DNA of 64,000 bases from Maribacter aestuarii (GCF_027474845.2 NZ_CP107031.2:1626501-1690500), one strand, 5' to 3'. Positions 9,215 through 19,506 are shown, counted from the first letter of the stretch. Numbers and translations: made by a program. Notes: generated from the letters alone by a model not told the origin.

Positions 9215-10204
9215 ATGAAAGTAGCTGTAGTAGGTGCCACCGGAATGGTCGGTGAGGTCATGTTAAAAGTATTGGCAGAGCGTAATTTTCCAATTACGGA
9301 GCTCTTACTGGTAGCTTCCGAACGTTCCGTTGGCAAAACTCTTTCTTATAAGGGAAAAGAACATACCATTATTGGTCTGGCCGATGCCGTTGCCGCAAAA
9401 CCACAAATTGCCATATTTTCTGCGGGTGGGGACACGTCCTTAGCATGGGCGCCCAAGTTTGCTGCAGCCGGAACTACGGTCGTTGATAATTCTTCCGCGT
9501 GGCGTATGGACCCGGACAAGAAACTGATTGTCCCGGAAATTAACGCGCATGAATTGAGCGCCACGGATAAAATCATCGCCAATCCCAACTGTTCTACGAT
9601 ACAATTGGTCATGGCTTTAGCGCCGCTCCACAAAAAGTATAAAATGAAAAGGGTAGTGATATCCACTTATCAGTCGGTTTCAGGTACCGGACTAAAAGCC
9701 GTAAAACAATTAGAAAATGAAATTGCAGGCATACAAGGGGAGATGGCCTATCCATATCCTATTAACAGAAATGCACTACCCCACTGCGATGTGTTTTTGG
9801 AAAATGGTTATACCAAGGAGGAAATGAAACTGGCGCGTGAGCCTCAGAAAATATTGGACGATAGAACATTTTCCGTTTCTGCAACAGCGGTTCGCATTCC
9901 TACGGCAGGAGGACATTCCGAGTCGGTGAATGTGGAATTTTTAAATGATTTTGAATTAAACGAGGTTAGGCAGCTATTGAACGATACGCCAGGCGTCACC
10001 GTACAGGACAATCCGGACACCAACACCTATCCTATGCCCATCTACGCCCACGATAAAGACGAGGTTTTTGTAGGACGTATCCGCAGGGATGAAACACAGC
10101 GCAATACTTTGAACATGTGGATCGTATCTGACAATCTTAGAAAAGGTGCCGCTACCAACGCGGTGCAAATCGCCGAGTATTTGGTGGCGAAAGATTTGGT
10201 CTGA
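9215..10204 (+). CDS. asd: Aspartate-semialdehyde dehydrogenase
   Basis: A 329-residue NADPH-dependent enzyme reducing aspartyl phosphate to aspartate semialdehyde, the branch point to lysine/diaminopimelate, threonine and methionine. The nucleotide-binding GATGMVG is at residues 7-13, the catalytic cysteine is C126 in NPNCSTIQ, and the acid/base histidine is H234 in AGGHSESV. Length is normal. It is monocistronic by appearance, with a clear promoter upstream and a strong terminator downstream. Confidence 0.97.
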   Translation: MKVAVVGATGMVGEVMLKVLAERNFPITELLLVASERSVGKTLSYKGKEHTIIGLADAVAAKPQIAIFSAGGDTSLAWAPKFAAAGTTVVDNSSAWRMDPDKKLIVPEINAHELSATDKIIANPNCSTIQLVMALAPLHKKYKMKRVVISTYQSVSGTGLKAVKQLENEIAGIQGEMAYPYPINRNALPHCDVFLENGYTKEEMKLAREPQKILDDRTFSVSATAVRIPTAGGHSESVNVEFLNDFELNEVRQLLNDTPGVTVQDNPDTNTYPMPIYAHDKDEVFVGRIRRDETQRNTLNMWIVSDNLRKGAATNAVQIAEYLVAKDLV

Positions 10205-10225
10205 TGGTAACACCAAAAAAATGTT

Positions 10226-10262
10226 AAACCCTTCAAAACGTTACCGTTTTGAAGGGTTTTTT
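10226..10262 (+). terminator. Rho-independent terminator after asd
   Basis: A perfect 15-base stem (AAACCCTTCAAAACG at 10226-10240 with its complement at 10245-10259), a TTAC loop and a T run. Confidence 0.9.
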
Positions 10263-10297
10263 ATGGTATTTTTGGCCCGACAAATTCCTAAGGAGAT

Positions 10298-12454
10298 ATG
10301 AAAAAAATAGCCCTATATCTGTTGGCCGTGACCGTCCTCGGCGCATGTAAAACAGAAACTAAAAGAGAACCCATCGCCGTGAACTATCCCACTACTACAA
10401 AAGTCGATTCCACAGACACCTATTTCGGAATAGAAGTTAAAGATCCTTACCGTTGGTTGGAGGACGATAGAAGTCCCCAAACCGAAGCATGGGTGAAAAA
10501 GCAGAACGAAACGACTTTCGACTACTTGGAGAAAATTCCATTTAGAAAGGATATTAAGAATCGCTTGGAAAAACTATGGAACTACGAGAAACTGAGCGCA
10601 CCGTTTAAAGAAGGGGATTATACATATTACTACAAAAACGACGGGCTCCAAAATCAATATGTAGTGTATCGCAAAAAAGGGGAGGTTGAGGAAGAAGTAT
10701 TCCTGAATCCCAACGAATTCTCGGAAGACGGCACTACATCTTTAGCGGGTTTAAGTTTCACCAAGGATGGCTCATTGGCCACTTACCTTATTTCCGAAGG
10801 CGGAAGCGATTGGCGGAAAGCAATTGTTATGAAAACCGCTACGAAAGAGATAGTGGAAGATACCTTGGTCGACATTAAATTCAGCGGCATTTCCTGGCGC
10901 GGGAACGATGGTTTTTACTATTCCAGCTATGATAAACCAAAAGGTAGTGAGCTTTCTGCCAAGACAGATCAGCACAAGGTATATTACCATAAGTTGGGTA
11001 CCCCTCAAAATGAAGATGAACTGGTCTACGGTGGAAAGCCATTAGAAAAGCATCGTTATGTGGGTGCCAGTGTTACGGAGGATAATAAATACCTCATCAT
11101 TTCCGCATCTACCTCCACTTCTGGAAATAAATTGTTCATACAAGACCTTGAAGATCCTAACGGACTTCTGATTCCCATTCTGGAGGATACGGATTCCGAT
11201 ACCTACGTCATAGAAAATGTAGGTTCTAAACTATATCTGGTTACAAACAGGGATGCACCAAACCAAAAAATAGTTACCGTAGATGCTGCTAATCCGACAC
11301 CAGAAAATTGGACGGATTTCATCCCAGAAACCGAAAACGTTCTAAGCCCTAATACGGGAGGCGGTTACTTTTTTACAGAGTACATGGTGGATGCCATTTC
11401 CAAAGTCTTTCAATACGATTATGAGGGCAACCTGGTGCGTGAAGTTAAACTTCCTGGATTGGGCAGCGCCAGTGGGTTTGGAGGCAAAAAAGAAGATAAG
11501 GAATTCTATTTTTCTTTCACTAACTACAACACCCCAGGTTCTTCCTACAAATACAATGTAGAGACCGGGGAATACGAGCAATATTGGAAACCGGAGATAG
11601 ATTTTAATCCCTCGGATTATGAATCCAAACAGGTATTCTATAACTCCAAGGACGGCACTAAGGTTCCTATGATCATAACCCATAAAAAAGGATTGGAGCT
11701 CAATGGCAAGAACCCCACTATTTTATATGGATATGGTGGATTTAACATTAGCCTCACCCCTTCCTTTAGTATTGTAAATGCCGTATGGATGGAACAAGGC
11801 GGCATATACGCGGTCCCGAACCTTAGGGGTGGAGGTGAATACGGTAAAAAATGGCATGACGCCGGCATAAAGACAAAAAAACAAAATGTCTTTGACGATT
11901 TTATAGCCGCAGCCGAATACCTCATCGATAACAAATACACTTCCAAGGAACATCTTGCCATAAGGGGCGGCTCCAATGGCGGGTTATTGGTAGGTGCCAC
12001 CATGACCCAAAGACCGGATTTAATGCAGGTAGCGCTACCTGCGGTTGGTGTTCTTGATATGTTGCGCTATCACACTTTTACATCCGGAGCGGGATGGGCT
12101 TATGATTACGGAACATCTGAAGAGAGCGAGGAAATGTTCAATTACCTAAAAGGATATTCCCCTGTGCACAATGTCAAAGAAGGGACATCATATCCTGCTA
12201 CTTTAGTCACGACAGGAGACCACGATGATCGCGTAGTTCCTGCGCACAGCTTTAAGTTTGCCGCGGAGCTCCAAGAAAAGCAATCAGGGGACAACCCAAC
12301 CTTGATACGTATTGAAACCAATGCCGGCCACGGAGCTGGGACTCCCGTAAGCAAAACCATTGAACAGTATGCCGATATTTTTGCGTTCACGTATTATAAC
12401 ATGGGCTACAATGAATTACCCAATCAATCGGTGTTGAAAGAGTTTAAGGATTAA
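10298..12454 (+). CDS. Prolyl oligopeptidase family serine peptidase (S9), lipoprotein
   Basis: A 718-residue S9A peptidase that cuts short peptides after proline. Residues 1-16 form a lipoprotein signal (LGAC), placing it in the envelope. The N-terminal [15 protein letters not shown] and [11 protein letters not shown] block is typical of the family, residues about 80-450 form the seven-bladed propeller, and the alpha/beta-hydrolase domain carries the nucleophile S559 in GGSNGG, the aspartate motif GDHDDRV near 641 and H678 in AGHGAG. All catalytic residues are present. It has terminators on both sides and appears to be transcribed alone. Confidence 0.95.
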   Translation: MKKIALYLLAVTVLGACKTETKREPIAVNYPTTTKVDSTDTYFGIEVKDPYRWLEDDRSPQTEAWVKKQNETTFDYLEKIPFRKDIKNRLEKLWNYEKLSAPFKEGDYTYYYKNDGLQNQYVVYRKKGEVEEEVFLNPNEFSEDGTTSLAGLSFTKDGSLATYLISEGGSDWRKAIVMKTATKEIVEDTLVDIKFSGISWRGNDGFYYSSYDKPKGSELSAKTDQHKVYYHKLGTPQNEDELVYGGKPLEKHRYVGASVTEDNKYLIISASTSTSGNKLFIQDLEDPNGLLIPILEDTDSDTYVIENVGSKLYLVTNRDAPNQKIVTVDAANPTPENWTDFIPETENVLSPNTGGGYFFTEYMVDAISKVFQYDYEGNLVREVKLPGLGSASGFGGKKEDKEFYFSFTNYNTPGSSYKYNVETGEYEQYWKPEIDFNPSDYESKQVFYNSKDGTKVPMIITHKKGLELNGKNPTILYGYGGFNISLTPSFSIVNAVWMEQGGIYAVPNLRGGGEYGKKWHDAGIKTKKQNVFDDFIAAAEYLIDNKYTSKEHLAIRGGSNGGLLVGATMTQRPDLMQVALPAVGVLDMLRYHTFTSGAGWAYDYGTSEESEEMFNYLKGYSPVHNVKEGTSYPATLVTTGDHDDRVVPAHSFKFAAELQEKQSGDNPTLIRIETNAGHGAGTPVSKTIEQYADIFAFTYYNMGYNELPNQSVLKEFKD

Positions 12455-12480
12455 TAAAAGGTTTACATCAATATTTTATT

Positions 12481-12514
12481 GAAAAATCCGTTCTTATGTA
12501 GGAACGGATTTTTC
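12481..12514 (+). terminator. Terminator-like hairpin after the prolyl oligopeptidase gene
   Basis: GAAAAATCCGTTC at 12481-12493 pairs with GAACGGATTTTTC at 12502-12514 across an 8-base loop. The T run lies within the 3' arm, as in symmetrical terminators. Confidence 0.75.
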
Positions 12515-12539
12515 GCTATTACATCAATCAGATCACGCT

Positions 12540-13529
12540 ATGCTCCGAATAGAAAATGTTTCTTATGCCTATGACAAACTCCCTGTTCTGGAGGATATCA
12601 ACTTAAGGATACAGCGCAGAGAACATGTGGCCATCATTGGGGAAAGCGGTTGCGGAAAAAGTACCCTTCTCAAAATAATTTACGGGCTCCTAGATTTGGA
12701 GGAAGGAGCTATTTTTTGGGAAGACGAACCCGTACTTGGACCGGCTTATAATCTAGTACCGGGGATGTCTTACATGAAATACCTTTCGCAGGATTTTGAT
12801 TTGATGCCCTTTACTACCGTTGCCGAAAACGTAAGTCAGTATTTGTCCGTTTTTTATCCGAAAGAATTGAAAGAGCGAACAGCCGAGTTATTGGAACTGA
12901 TAGAACTTACGGATTTTGCCCATAAAAAAGTAAATACTTTAAGTGGCGGCCAACAGCAGCGCGTGGCATTGGCTAGGGTACTGGCCCAAAAACCTGAGAT
13001 TTTGCTTTTGGACGAACCCTTTAGTCATATTGATAATTTCCTAAAAAATAGTCTTCGAAGAAATATCTTCAAATACTTGAAGGAGAACGGCATCACCTGT
13101 ATCGTGGCCACTCATGATTATAACGATTTTCTCCCATTTGCGGACCGTGTTGTCGTGATCAGGAACACTAATATCATTGCCAAAGCTCGTCCACTTGAAC
13201 TGTATAGGAATCCACGCGACTTGTATATTGCCTCCTTATTTGGAGAAGCAACCCTAATATCCATAGATGTGCTGAAATCCTACGCCAACACCAAGAGAAA
13301 AATCATTGTTTACGCACATGAATTTAAGGTTTCCGAAAGCTCTGGAATTCCTATTACCGTTAAAAACGTCTATCCCATGGGTAGTCATTATTTAATGAAG
13401 GGTGAAGGAGATGATGGTGACACTATTTTCTTCAATGCCAACACAGATCTTGATATAGGAAGAGAGGTGTTCCTAAATGTGTCTCTGGAAACCATCAATC
13501 AGCGACTACAACAAGTGGAATTGTTGTAA
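12540..13529 (+). CDS. ABC transporter ATP-binding protein
   Basis: A 329-residue ATPase of the spermidine/iron-type importer class. Walker A is GESGCGKST (residues 34-42), the signature LSGGQ is at 134-138, Walker B ILLLDEP at 154-160 and the switch histidine is H192 in VATHD. After about residue 215 there is a C-terminal extension that may be a TOBE-like regulatory domain. No permease or binding protein is adjacent, so the partner subunits and substrate are not known from this window. Confidence 0.9.
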   Translation: MLRIENVSYAYDKLPVLEDINLRIQRREHVAIIGESGCGKSTLLKIIYGLLDLEEGAIFWEDEPVLGPAYNLVPGMSYMKYLSQDFDLMPFTTVAENVSQYLSVFYPKELKERTAELLELIELTDFAHKKVNTLSGGQQQRVALARVLAQKPEILLLDEPFSHIDNFLKNSLRRNIFKYLKENGITCIVATHDYNDFLPFADRVVVIRNTNIIAKARPLELYRNPRDLYIASLFGEATLISIDVLKSYANTKRKIIVYAHEFKVSESSGIPITVKNVYPMGSHYLMKGEGDDGDTIFFNANTDLDIGREVFLNVSLETINQRLQQVELL

Positions 13530-13656
13530 ACCTTTCAACCTCCTTATTGATACCGTTAACATATTGCCCATTTTTAGACTTTTGAATAAATTTCTGCGGA
13601 TACAGACTATTTTCAAAAATCAATCGTTAATGCGGTAAATCTTTAAATCCCATATT

Positions 13657-13725
13657 ATGAAGAGAGTTCATTTTGTGCTAACCTTGGTAGTTTTTACCAT
13701 GCTACTTATTCCCGCTTTCGTTTAA
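13657..13725 (+). CDS. Possible 22-residue hydrophobic peptide
   Basis: An ATG-to-TAA frame encodes MKRVHFVLTLVVFTMLLIPA followed by FV, a basic start and one hydrophobic segment, as in small membrane peptides or a signal-peptide remnant. It sits in an otherwise gene-free 273-base gap between the ABC gene and the ArfB-like gene. No promoter is convincing, so this is tentative. Confidence 0.25.
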   Translation: MKRVHFVLTLVVFTMLLIPAFV

Positions 13726-13802
13726 TATGTCATCCTTAGCCGCATACTTTGCCTAAACCTAGGTAGTGCTTTAGAAATCATTTCCTGACCGTTTGATTAC
13801 AT

Positions 13803-14222
13803 TTGTCTAAAAGCACTCTTTTGGATAGTGAACGCATTTTAAAGGAACTCCAGTTTAAGGCCATTAGAAGTGGTGGGCCTGGGGGCCAACATGCCAATAA
13901 GGTTTCTTCCAAGGTTGAACTCACGTTTGATATAACAAATTCCACTGGTCTTTCCGAAGTGGAAAAGAGTCGATTAAAGCTCAAACTAAGTTCAAAACTC
14001 ACCAAAGACGATACTTTGGTGCTGCAATGTGATGAAACGCGCAGTCAGCACAAGAACAAGGAACTGGTCATAAAAAGATTCTTCGATTTGACGAAGAAAG
14101 CTTTAATCGTCCAGAAAAGAAGAAAAAAGAGCAAACCCACGCGTTCATCCATAGAAAAAAGATTACGGAGCAAAAAAATAGCTTCTTTAAAAAAGAAGCA
14201 CCGTGGCAAACCGGATATTTAA
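13803..14222 (+). CDS. arfB: ArfB-like peptidyl-tRNA hydrolase (release-factor-like GGQ protein)
   Basis: A 139-residue stand-alone release-factor catalytic domain that frees peptide from stalled ribosomes. The GGQ motif is at residues 27-29 (SGGPGGQHANKVSSKVEL), and the lysine/arginine-rich C-terminal tail (KRRKKSKPTRSS, then KKKHRGK) is the part that enters the empty mRNA channel. The start is uncertain: the frame opens with TTG at 13803, while TACATTTG at 13798-13805 looks like a promoter box covering it, so a downstream start such as TTG 13821 is possible. It converges with the FAH gene and their stop codons overlap. Confidence 0.88.
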   Translation: MSKSTLLDSERILKELQFKAIRSGGPGGQHANKVSSKVELTFDITNSTGLSEVEKSRLKLKLSSKLTKDDTLVLQCDETRSQHKNKELVIKRFFDLTKKALIVQKRRKKSKPTRSSIEKRLRSKKIASLKKKHRGKPDI

Positions 14223-15055
14223 CCTACAGTATTCTTCAGCGTTCCAATCCCATCAATAGAGATGAAAACCTCATCTCCAATTTCTAAGGTGAAATCACTA
14301 GGGGGTATGATTCCCGTTCCGGTCATTAACAGACTTCCGTGTGGGAAAGAGCATTCCCGGTAGAGATACCCTACGATATCCGTCAATTTTCGTTTCATTT
14401 GGTCAATACCGATACTTTTTTCAAATACCGATTTTCCCCCTCTTTGAATTGTCAGTTTAATTTGGGTATTACCAGGCAAAGGTTCGCCGGACAATAGAAT
14501 GCAAGGTCCTATGGCAGCACAGCCATCGTAAGTCTTGGCTTGAGGCAGATATAACGGATTTTCGCCTTCAATACTTCTAGAGCTCATATCGTTACCAATA
14601 GTATACCCAATTATTTTACCCGAAGCCGTTATGACCAAGGTCAGTTCCGGTTCTGGCACGTTCCAATGGGAATCTTTACGTATTCTCACGGTTCCGCCAT
14701 GGCCTACTGTACGATGCGCCGTCGCCTTGAAGAACAATTCGGGTCTTTCCGCCTCGTACACCTTGGCATAGAAGTCACTCCCGCCAGACGCTTTAGATTC
14801 TTCTTCCCTTCCTAATTTACTGTTATAATAGGTAACCCCACTTGCCCAGATTTCTTGACTTTCCACCGGAGGTCGCAAGCCTTGCTCGAGCAGGGATTTA
14901 CTATTTTCTACTTCATTATCGGGAGTCAGTTTTGCCATGGTATTGGTAATGATGTCATCATCATTGATGAAATCGTCCCACGTTTCGTGAGTGAGCAGAT
15001 AAAATTTTGATTCTTGTTCTACTAAAATGCCTTCTTTGGTATGGTAGACTTTCAT
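14219..15055 (-). CDS. Fumarylacetoacetate hydrolase family protein, probable 2-keto-3-deoxy sugar-acid dehydratase
   Basis: A 278-residue FAH-fold enzyme. Metal ligands are visible as the PEPELTL block (two glutamates) near residue 134 and an aspartate in IGNDMSSRSIEGENPLYLPQAK-type sequence starting near 152. FAH members act on 2-keto-3-deoxy acids; XylX of the oxidative pentose pathway belongs here. It is the last gene of an operon, 11 bases after the GntP permease and after a pentonate-type dehydratase, so I infer it dehydrates or cleaves the 2-keto-3-deoxy acid made by that enzyme. Exact substrate is unproven. Confidence 0.85.
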   Translation of the reverse strand: MKVYHTKEGILVEQESKFYLLTHETWDDFINDDDIITNTMAKLTPDNEVENSKSLLEQGLRPPVESQEIWASGVTYYNSKLGREEESKASGGSDFYAKVYEAERPELFFKATAHRTVGHGGTVRIRKDSHWNVPEPELTLVITASGKIIGYTIGNDMSSRSIEGENPLYLPQAKTYDGCAAIGPCILLSGEPLPGNTQIKLTIQRGGKSVFEKSIGIDQMKRKLTDIVGYLYRECSFPHGSLLMTGTGIIPPSDFTLEIGDEVFISIDGIGTLKNTVG

Positions 15056-15066
15056 TACTTCTGATT

Positions 15067-16395
15067 TTAAGCAAAAATGGAGTAAAAAATAAAGACGGCA
15101 ATTGCCCCGGTAACCCCCAAAACGCCGCTTCCTAAACTAAATAATCGGTAACCCGTTTTAACGTTCATGCCGCTCATTTGGGTAACGACCCAAAAGAAAC
15201 TATCGTTCGCATGGGAGACCACGGCCGATCCTGCCCCAATAACCACCACCACCAGAGCTTTCTGAATTTCCGAATCAAAACCCAAAGATGGCATCATGGG
15301 CATAATTATCGAGGCCGTAGTTACCAAGGCCACGGTTGAGGATCCTTGAGCCGTTTTTAAAGCCGCTGCAAGTACAAATGGCAGAAAGATGCCCATATTG
15401 TATTCCGTCAAAGTTTGTCCTAAAATATCGGCGATACCCGAGTTCTGTAAAATTTTTCCGAAAATTCCACCCGCCCCTGTAATCAAAATTATCGACGCTG
15501 CATCCTGAATCGCCTTTCCAACCCAACCGGAAGACGATAACATATCGTAGTTCAACTTTTTCGGCAAGAAAAGACAAAGAAAAATACCAATGAGTAAGGA
15601 GATGACCGGTTCGCCCACAAAATTGATGAATGCTACGAATCCATTGTCGAGCCCTGTTTTCGTCGGATTCAAAACCGATTTTAATACGATCAGAATAATG
15701 GGGACAAGTATCGGAATGGATGATTTAAGGGCACTGGGCCTATCTTTTATTTCCGCTTCGGTGGTCGATGCATTATCCACATCGGGCTCAATATACGTTT
15801 TGGAAGCATATTTGTTAGCGAAGAGAATACCTATGGTCAACGCAATGATGCTTATTGGAAAGCCAAAAGCGATGACCAATCCCAAATCCGCCCCCAGAAT
15901 ACCTGCGGCGGCGATTGGTCCTGGAGTCGGTGGAACCATGGTATGCGAAGCCATTAATCCCAATCCCAAAGCTATGGCAGGACCGGCTATGGAAATTTTA
16001 GCTTTTTTTGAAAGGCTTTTGTTCAAGGGGTGAAGCAACATGAAACCACTATCGGCGAATACCGGTATGGATACAATATAACCGATTACCCCCATTGCGG
16101 TGGGCACCCGTTTTCTTCCTATTATTTTCAATACTTTTTCCGCTATGGCATAAGCCCCACCGGTATTTTCCAGAAACGCACCAATAATAACGCCCAATAC
16201 GATTATCAGCCCTATTTTACCTAAAGTACCCCCGAAACCCTCGTTTATGGACAGGATAATCTCACCATAAGGCATTCCTGCAAAAATCCCATAACAAATG
16301 GATATGATAAAAAGTGCCAGAAAAGCGTGAATCTTTAACTTGGTGGTCATCAAAATGATGGCCAGTACGGCAACTAGCAAATATAGTATCTCCAT
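15067..16395 (-). CDS. GntP family gluconate/sugar-acid permease
   Basis: A 442-residue inner-membrane proton symporter of the GntP family, with about 12-14 hydrophobic segments. Typical stretches include HTMVPPTPGPIAAAGILGADLG near residues 148-169, the paired glycine motif ITGAGGIFGKILQNSGI near 301-317 and SHANDSFFWVV near 393. Relatives carry gluconate and other aldonic acids. Its place between a sugar-acid dehydratase and an FAH-family enzyme says it imports the operon's substrate. Confidence 0.92.
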   Translation of the reverse strand: MEILYLLVAVLAIILMTTKLKIHAFLALFIISICYGIFAGMPYGEIILSINEGFGGTLGKIGLIIVLGVIIGAFLENTGGAYAIAEKVLKIIGRKRVPTAMGVIGYIVSIPVFADSGFMLLHPLNKSLSKKAKISIAGPAIALGLGLMASHTMVPPTPGPIAAAGILGADLGLVIAFGFPISIIALTIGILFANKYASKTYIEPDVDNASTTEAEIKDRPSALKSSIPILVPIILIVLKSVLNPTKTGLDNGFVAFINFVGEPVISLLIGIFLCLFLPKKLNYDMLSSSGWVGKAIQDAASIILITGAGGIFGKILQNSGIADILGQTLTEYNMGIFLPFVLAAALKTAQGSSTVALVTTASIIMPMMPSLGFDSEIQKALVVVVIGAGSAVVSHANDSFFWVVTQMSGMNVKTGYRLFSLGSGVLGVTGAIAVFIFYSIFA

Positions 16396-16398
16396 AAT

Positions 16399-18117
16399 CT
16401 AGTGTAAATCCCTTTCTACCTTTGACCCCGAGCCTCCGACCAAAAAATCCAGGTCGGCTCCCTTATCCGCTTGTTCTACGTGGTCTATATACATTTTTAC
16501 GTAACCTCTGTCTGCCAAGGGCTCAGGGGAAGTCCATTCCTTTTTTCTACGTTGCATCTCTTCCTCTGTTATTTCCAAGTTCAAACTGCGATTTTGAACA
16601 TCCAAAGAAATGACATCCCCGTTTTTTACAATTGCCAAAGTCCCGCCTATGGTAGATTCTGGAGAAACATGCAGAATCACTGTGCCAGCCGCGGTACCGC
16701 TCATGCGCCCATCGGAAATACGAACAACATCTGTGATGCCTCTGGCCAAAAGTTTTTTGGGAAGGTCTACATTGCCCACTTCGGGCATACCAGGATATCC
16801 TTTGGGCCCCACCCCTTTTAAAACGATAATACTGTTCTCGTCAATATCCAAATCAGGCATATCGATGCGCGCATGGTAGTCTTCCATGCTTTCAAAAACA
16901 ACCGCTTTGCCTTTATGCTGCATTAATTTTGGCGTAGCGGCAGATGGTTTGATAACAGCTCCGTTCTCACAGAGGTTCCCTTTTAGCACTGCAATGCCCG
17001 ATTGCTCTTGAAAGGGTTTTGATAGGGTGGCAATAACGTCACGATTATAACATTCATCCTTCTCATAATTTGAAGTAATATCCTTTCCGTTTACCGTTAC
17101 GGATTCTTGCAATAAGGGTTGCAGTTCTTTCATCACTATGGGTAACCCACCTGCGTAAAAGAAATCTTCCATTAAGTATTTGCCGGAAGGTTTTAGGTTG
17201 ACCAATAGCGGAACCTTACTGCCAATACTATCAAAATCTTCTAACGCTAGTTTCACCCCTATTCTACCCCCAATCGCCGTCAAATGAATAATGAGATTGG
17301 TAGAGCCCCCTACAGCCGCGTTCGTTATGATAGCGTTCTCAAACGCTTTGCGCGTAAGGATTTTAGAAAGTTTCAAGTCTTCCTTTACCATTTCTACGAT
17401 GCGTCTGCCGGATAGTTGCGCAAATAGTTTCTTTCTTGAATCTACCGCAGGAATCGAAGAAAATCCGGGTAGGGTCAGACCCAAAGCCTCGCACATGGTG
17501 GCCATGGTAGATGCTGTACCCATGGTATTGCAATGGCCTATACTTCGCGCCACGCAAACTTCGGCTTCCCTGATATCAGCAGCAGCATATCCTGCTACTT
17601 CTTGACGTTCCTTTATCATCCAGTTCATGGAGCCGGAACCTATTTTTTCTCCCCTAAAACGACCGGTGAGCATGGGGCCGCCTGGAACTACAATTGTAGG
17701 TAAATCTACACTGCAGGCGCCCATTATCGTGGACGGGGTCGTTTTGTCGCAACCCGTTAGTAATACGACACCATCTAAAGGGTTAGCCCTTATCGACTCT
17801 TCGGTATCCATACTGGCCAAATTTCGAAATAGCATGGTGGTCGGTTTCATGATGGTTTCGCCAAGGGACATTACCGGAAATTCCAAGGGAAATCCACCAG
17901 CTTCCAAAATACCCCTTTTCACAACCTCTGCAAAATCTCTTAGATGACCATTGCACGGGGTGAGTTCAGACCAAGTATTGCAAATACCAATTACCGGTTT
18001 TCCTTCGAAATAATCGTCCGGGTATCCCTGGTTGCGTAACCAAGACCGGTGTACAAAACCCATTTTATCATTTCCCCCAAACCACTCACTGCTCCGTAAC
18101 TTTCTTTTTTTATCCAT
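16399..18117 (-). CDS. IlvD/Edd family sugar-acid dehydratase (L-arabinonate dehydratase-like)
   Basis: A 572-residue Fe-S dehydratase that removes water from an aldonic acid to give a 2-keto-3-deoxy acid. The three iron-sulfur cysteines are C55 (TPCNGH), C123 (GCDKTTPS) and C196 (GHCNTMGT), the set described for pentonate dehydratases. The opening KLRSSEWFGGNDKMGFVHRS and the motif GPKGYPGMPEVGN match L-arabinonate/D-xylonate-type enzymes better than the branched-chain amino-acid enzyme IlvD. It is the first gene of the operon with gntP-like and FAH genes, 3 bases before the permease. Confidence 0.9.
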   Translation of the reverse strand: MDKKRKLRSSEWFGGNDKMGFVHRSWLRNQGYPDDYFEGKPVIGICNTWSELTPCNGHLRDFAEVVKRGILEAGGFPLEFPVMSLGETIMKPTTMLFRNLASMDTEESIRANPLDGVVLLTGCDKTTPSTIMGACSVDLPTIVVPGGPMLTGRFRGEKIGSGSMNWMIKERQEVAGYAAADIREAEVCVARSIGHCNTMGTASTMATMCEALGLTLPGFSSIPAVDSRKKLFAQLSGRRIVEMVKEDLKLSKILTRKAFENAIITNAAVGGSTNLIIHLTAIGGRIGVKLALEDFDSIGSKVPLLVNLKPSGKYLMEDFFYAGGLPIVMKELQPLLQESVTVNGKDITSNYEKDECYNRDVIATLSKPFQEQSGIAVLKGNLCENGAVIKPSAATPKLMQHKGKAVVFESMEDYHARIDMPDLDIDENSIIVLKGVGPKGYPGMPEVGNVDLPKKLLARGITDVVRISDGRMSGTAAGTVILHVSPESTIGGTLAIVKNGDVISLDVQNRSLNLEITEEEMQRRKKEWTSPEPLADRGYVKMYIDHVEQADKGADLDFLVGGSGSKVERDLH

Positions 18118-18179
18118 AATAGTTGGTTGGCTGTAGCTAGGTTGCCGGCTTTAAGATAGCTAAAAATGAATATAAATTA

Positions 18180-18653
18180 TTAGTGAATTGCAAGTATAGA
18201 GGTCGTTGTCCCCTTAAATTCAATATTTTCTCCCACTGCTTTGCCGTTCAACAGCTGCCCGATTGGCGTAGCCCCGGAGATACAGAAAACGGATTGGCCT
18301 TGTGCCTTACATTGTCCTGCTGATATGGCGATGTAATATAGGAAGGCGTCGGTGACGACCAGATTTCCAATGCCAATAGTTTCAGGGTTTGGATTTTGAG
18401 GAACTTTGGTGAGCACTTGTTGCGTTCGTTCCTGTTCCGCTAATTGCCGACCCAATTTTTCGCGTTCCAATTGAATCATGGCCCTCCCCGTTTCGTGCTT
18501 GTCCCCCGCACTACTTTTGGTTTCAGAAGTCAAGGCCTCTTCCAATTCCTTTATTTGAAATTGTATCCTGTTTAACCTATCGACCACAAATTGATTACAG
18601 TGCTCAAAAGCCCTTGTTCTTAATTCCTCAAGATTTTCAATTTTCTTCAACAT
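18180..18653 (-). CDS. GreA/GreB-like C-terminal domain protein
   Basis: With the ATG at 18653 the protein has 157 residues: an N-terminal helical region (RLNRIQFQIKELEEALTSE, about 28-46) resembling a short coiled coil and a C-terminal FKBP-like domain with IGIGNLVVTDAFLYYIAISAG and ATPIGQLLNGKAVGE, as in transcription elongation factors of the Gre family. Gre factors enter the RNA polymerase secondary channel and trigger transcript cleavage; the acidic tip expected of true GreA is not obvious, so activity is uncertain. Relatives in Bacteroidota are sometimes mislabelled 3-oxoacyl-ACP synthase. It overlaps the preceding lipoprotein gene by 17 bases. Confidence 0.75.
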   Translation of the reverse strand: MLKKIENLEELRTRAFEHCNQFVVDRLNRIQFQIKELEEALTSETKSSAGDKHETGRAMIQLEREKLGRQLAEQERTQQVLTKVPQNPNPETIGIGNLVVTDAFLYYIAISAGQCKAQGQSVFCISGATPIGQLLNGKAVGENIEFKGTTTSILAIH

Positions 18654-19272
18654 GGTAAAGATCGGCAAGTTTATATATAAGGAAGTTGACCATGCGGTCA
18701 TCATTTTCGTTGTTTTCAGCCATTTCTTGAACAGCCGCTCTATTCTCAGCCTTAAAATAGTCCAAATCCCCTGTTCTATTTTCATTGAATATATTCCACG
18801 ACTTCAAACCTTCCAGCATCGCTTTGTGCGCATTATACTTTCGGGCCATCTCTTCCTTCTGCTTTTTTAAAGATTTCTCCTTAATTCCGTTTTCTGAAAC
18901 TACTTGCTTGTTGAGCAACCGGTATTCGGCCGTGATACGGGCATCGGCCTTTTCGGCCTCGGTTATGATTTTAAAATATGCCCTGGAGACCAAAGATTGA
19001 TATTTTTCATCAAAGCCAGTATTGTTAGTATAGACCGATGGTTCATCCAATACTACTACATCATTCTCCGTACTAACATAAAGTCCATCCGCAGCAGGGC
19101 CTTCATTCTTAACCAAAAAAGATTCTTCCCATGCTTTAGATTTGATAAGCTCTTTCCAGACCTTACTATATTCCCGATCATATTTGGATTGTGTCGTTGC
19201 ACAGGCAGAAGCCAATGCAATTAATAGGGTACAAATGGTAAGCTTACCCAGCTTTGAGAATTCATTTTTCAT
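18637..19272 (-). CDS. Putative lipoprotein of unknown function
   Basis: With the ATG at 19272 the protein has 211 residues, opening with a basic start, a hydrophobic stretch and the lipobox LASAC. The mature part is helical and charged, with a coiled-coil-like section KEKSLKKQKEEMARKYNAH near residues 130-148. No family recognised. It overlaps the GreA-like gene, implying coupled translation, although an exported lipoprotein and a cytoplasmic factor are an odd pair. Confidence 0.7.
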   Translation of the reverse strand: MKNEFSKLGKLTICTLLIALASACATTQSKYDREYSKVWKELIKSKAWEESFLVKNEGPAADGLYVSTENDVVVLDEPSVYTNNTGFDEKYQSLVSRAYFKIITEAEKADARITAEYRLLNKQVVSENGIKEKSLKKQKEEMARKYNAHKAMLEGLKSWNIFNENRTGDLDYFKAENRAAVQEMAENNENDDRMVNFLIYKLADLYHVEEN

Positions 19273-19506
19273 ATAACGTCCAACTATGTTAGTAGCATAG
19301 CCCACTGGGTTCTAAACAATGGAATTAGGTAGTAGTTCAATGAAAATGATGACTCGCGAAATGGAGCCTTTAAAATATAGGGGAAGACAATATAAAAAGA
19401 AAAAGAAACTTAGAGATTAATATTTACAAGTATTTCTAACTTTAATTACTCTATTTCCGGGGTTCAATTTAGGCTACTATCGTACGTCCTCATTTTTTTG
19501 AGTCCG

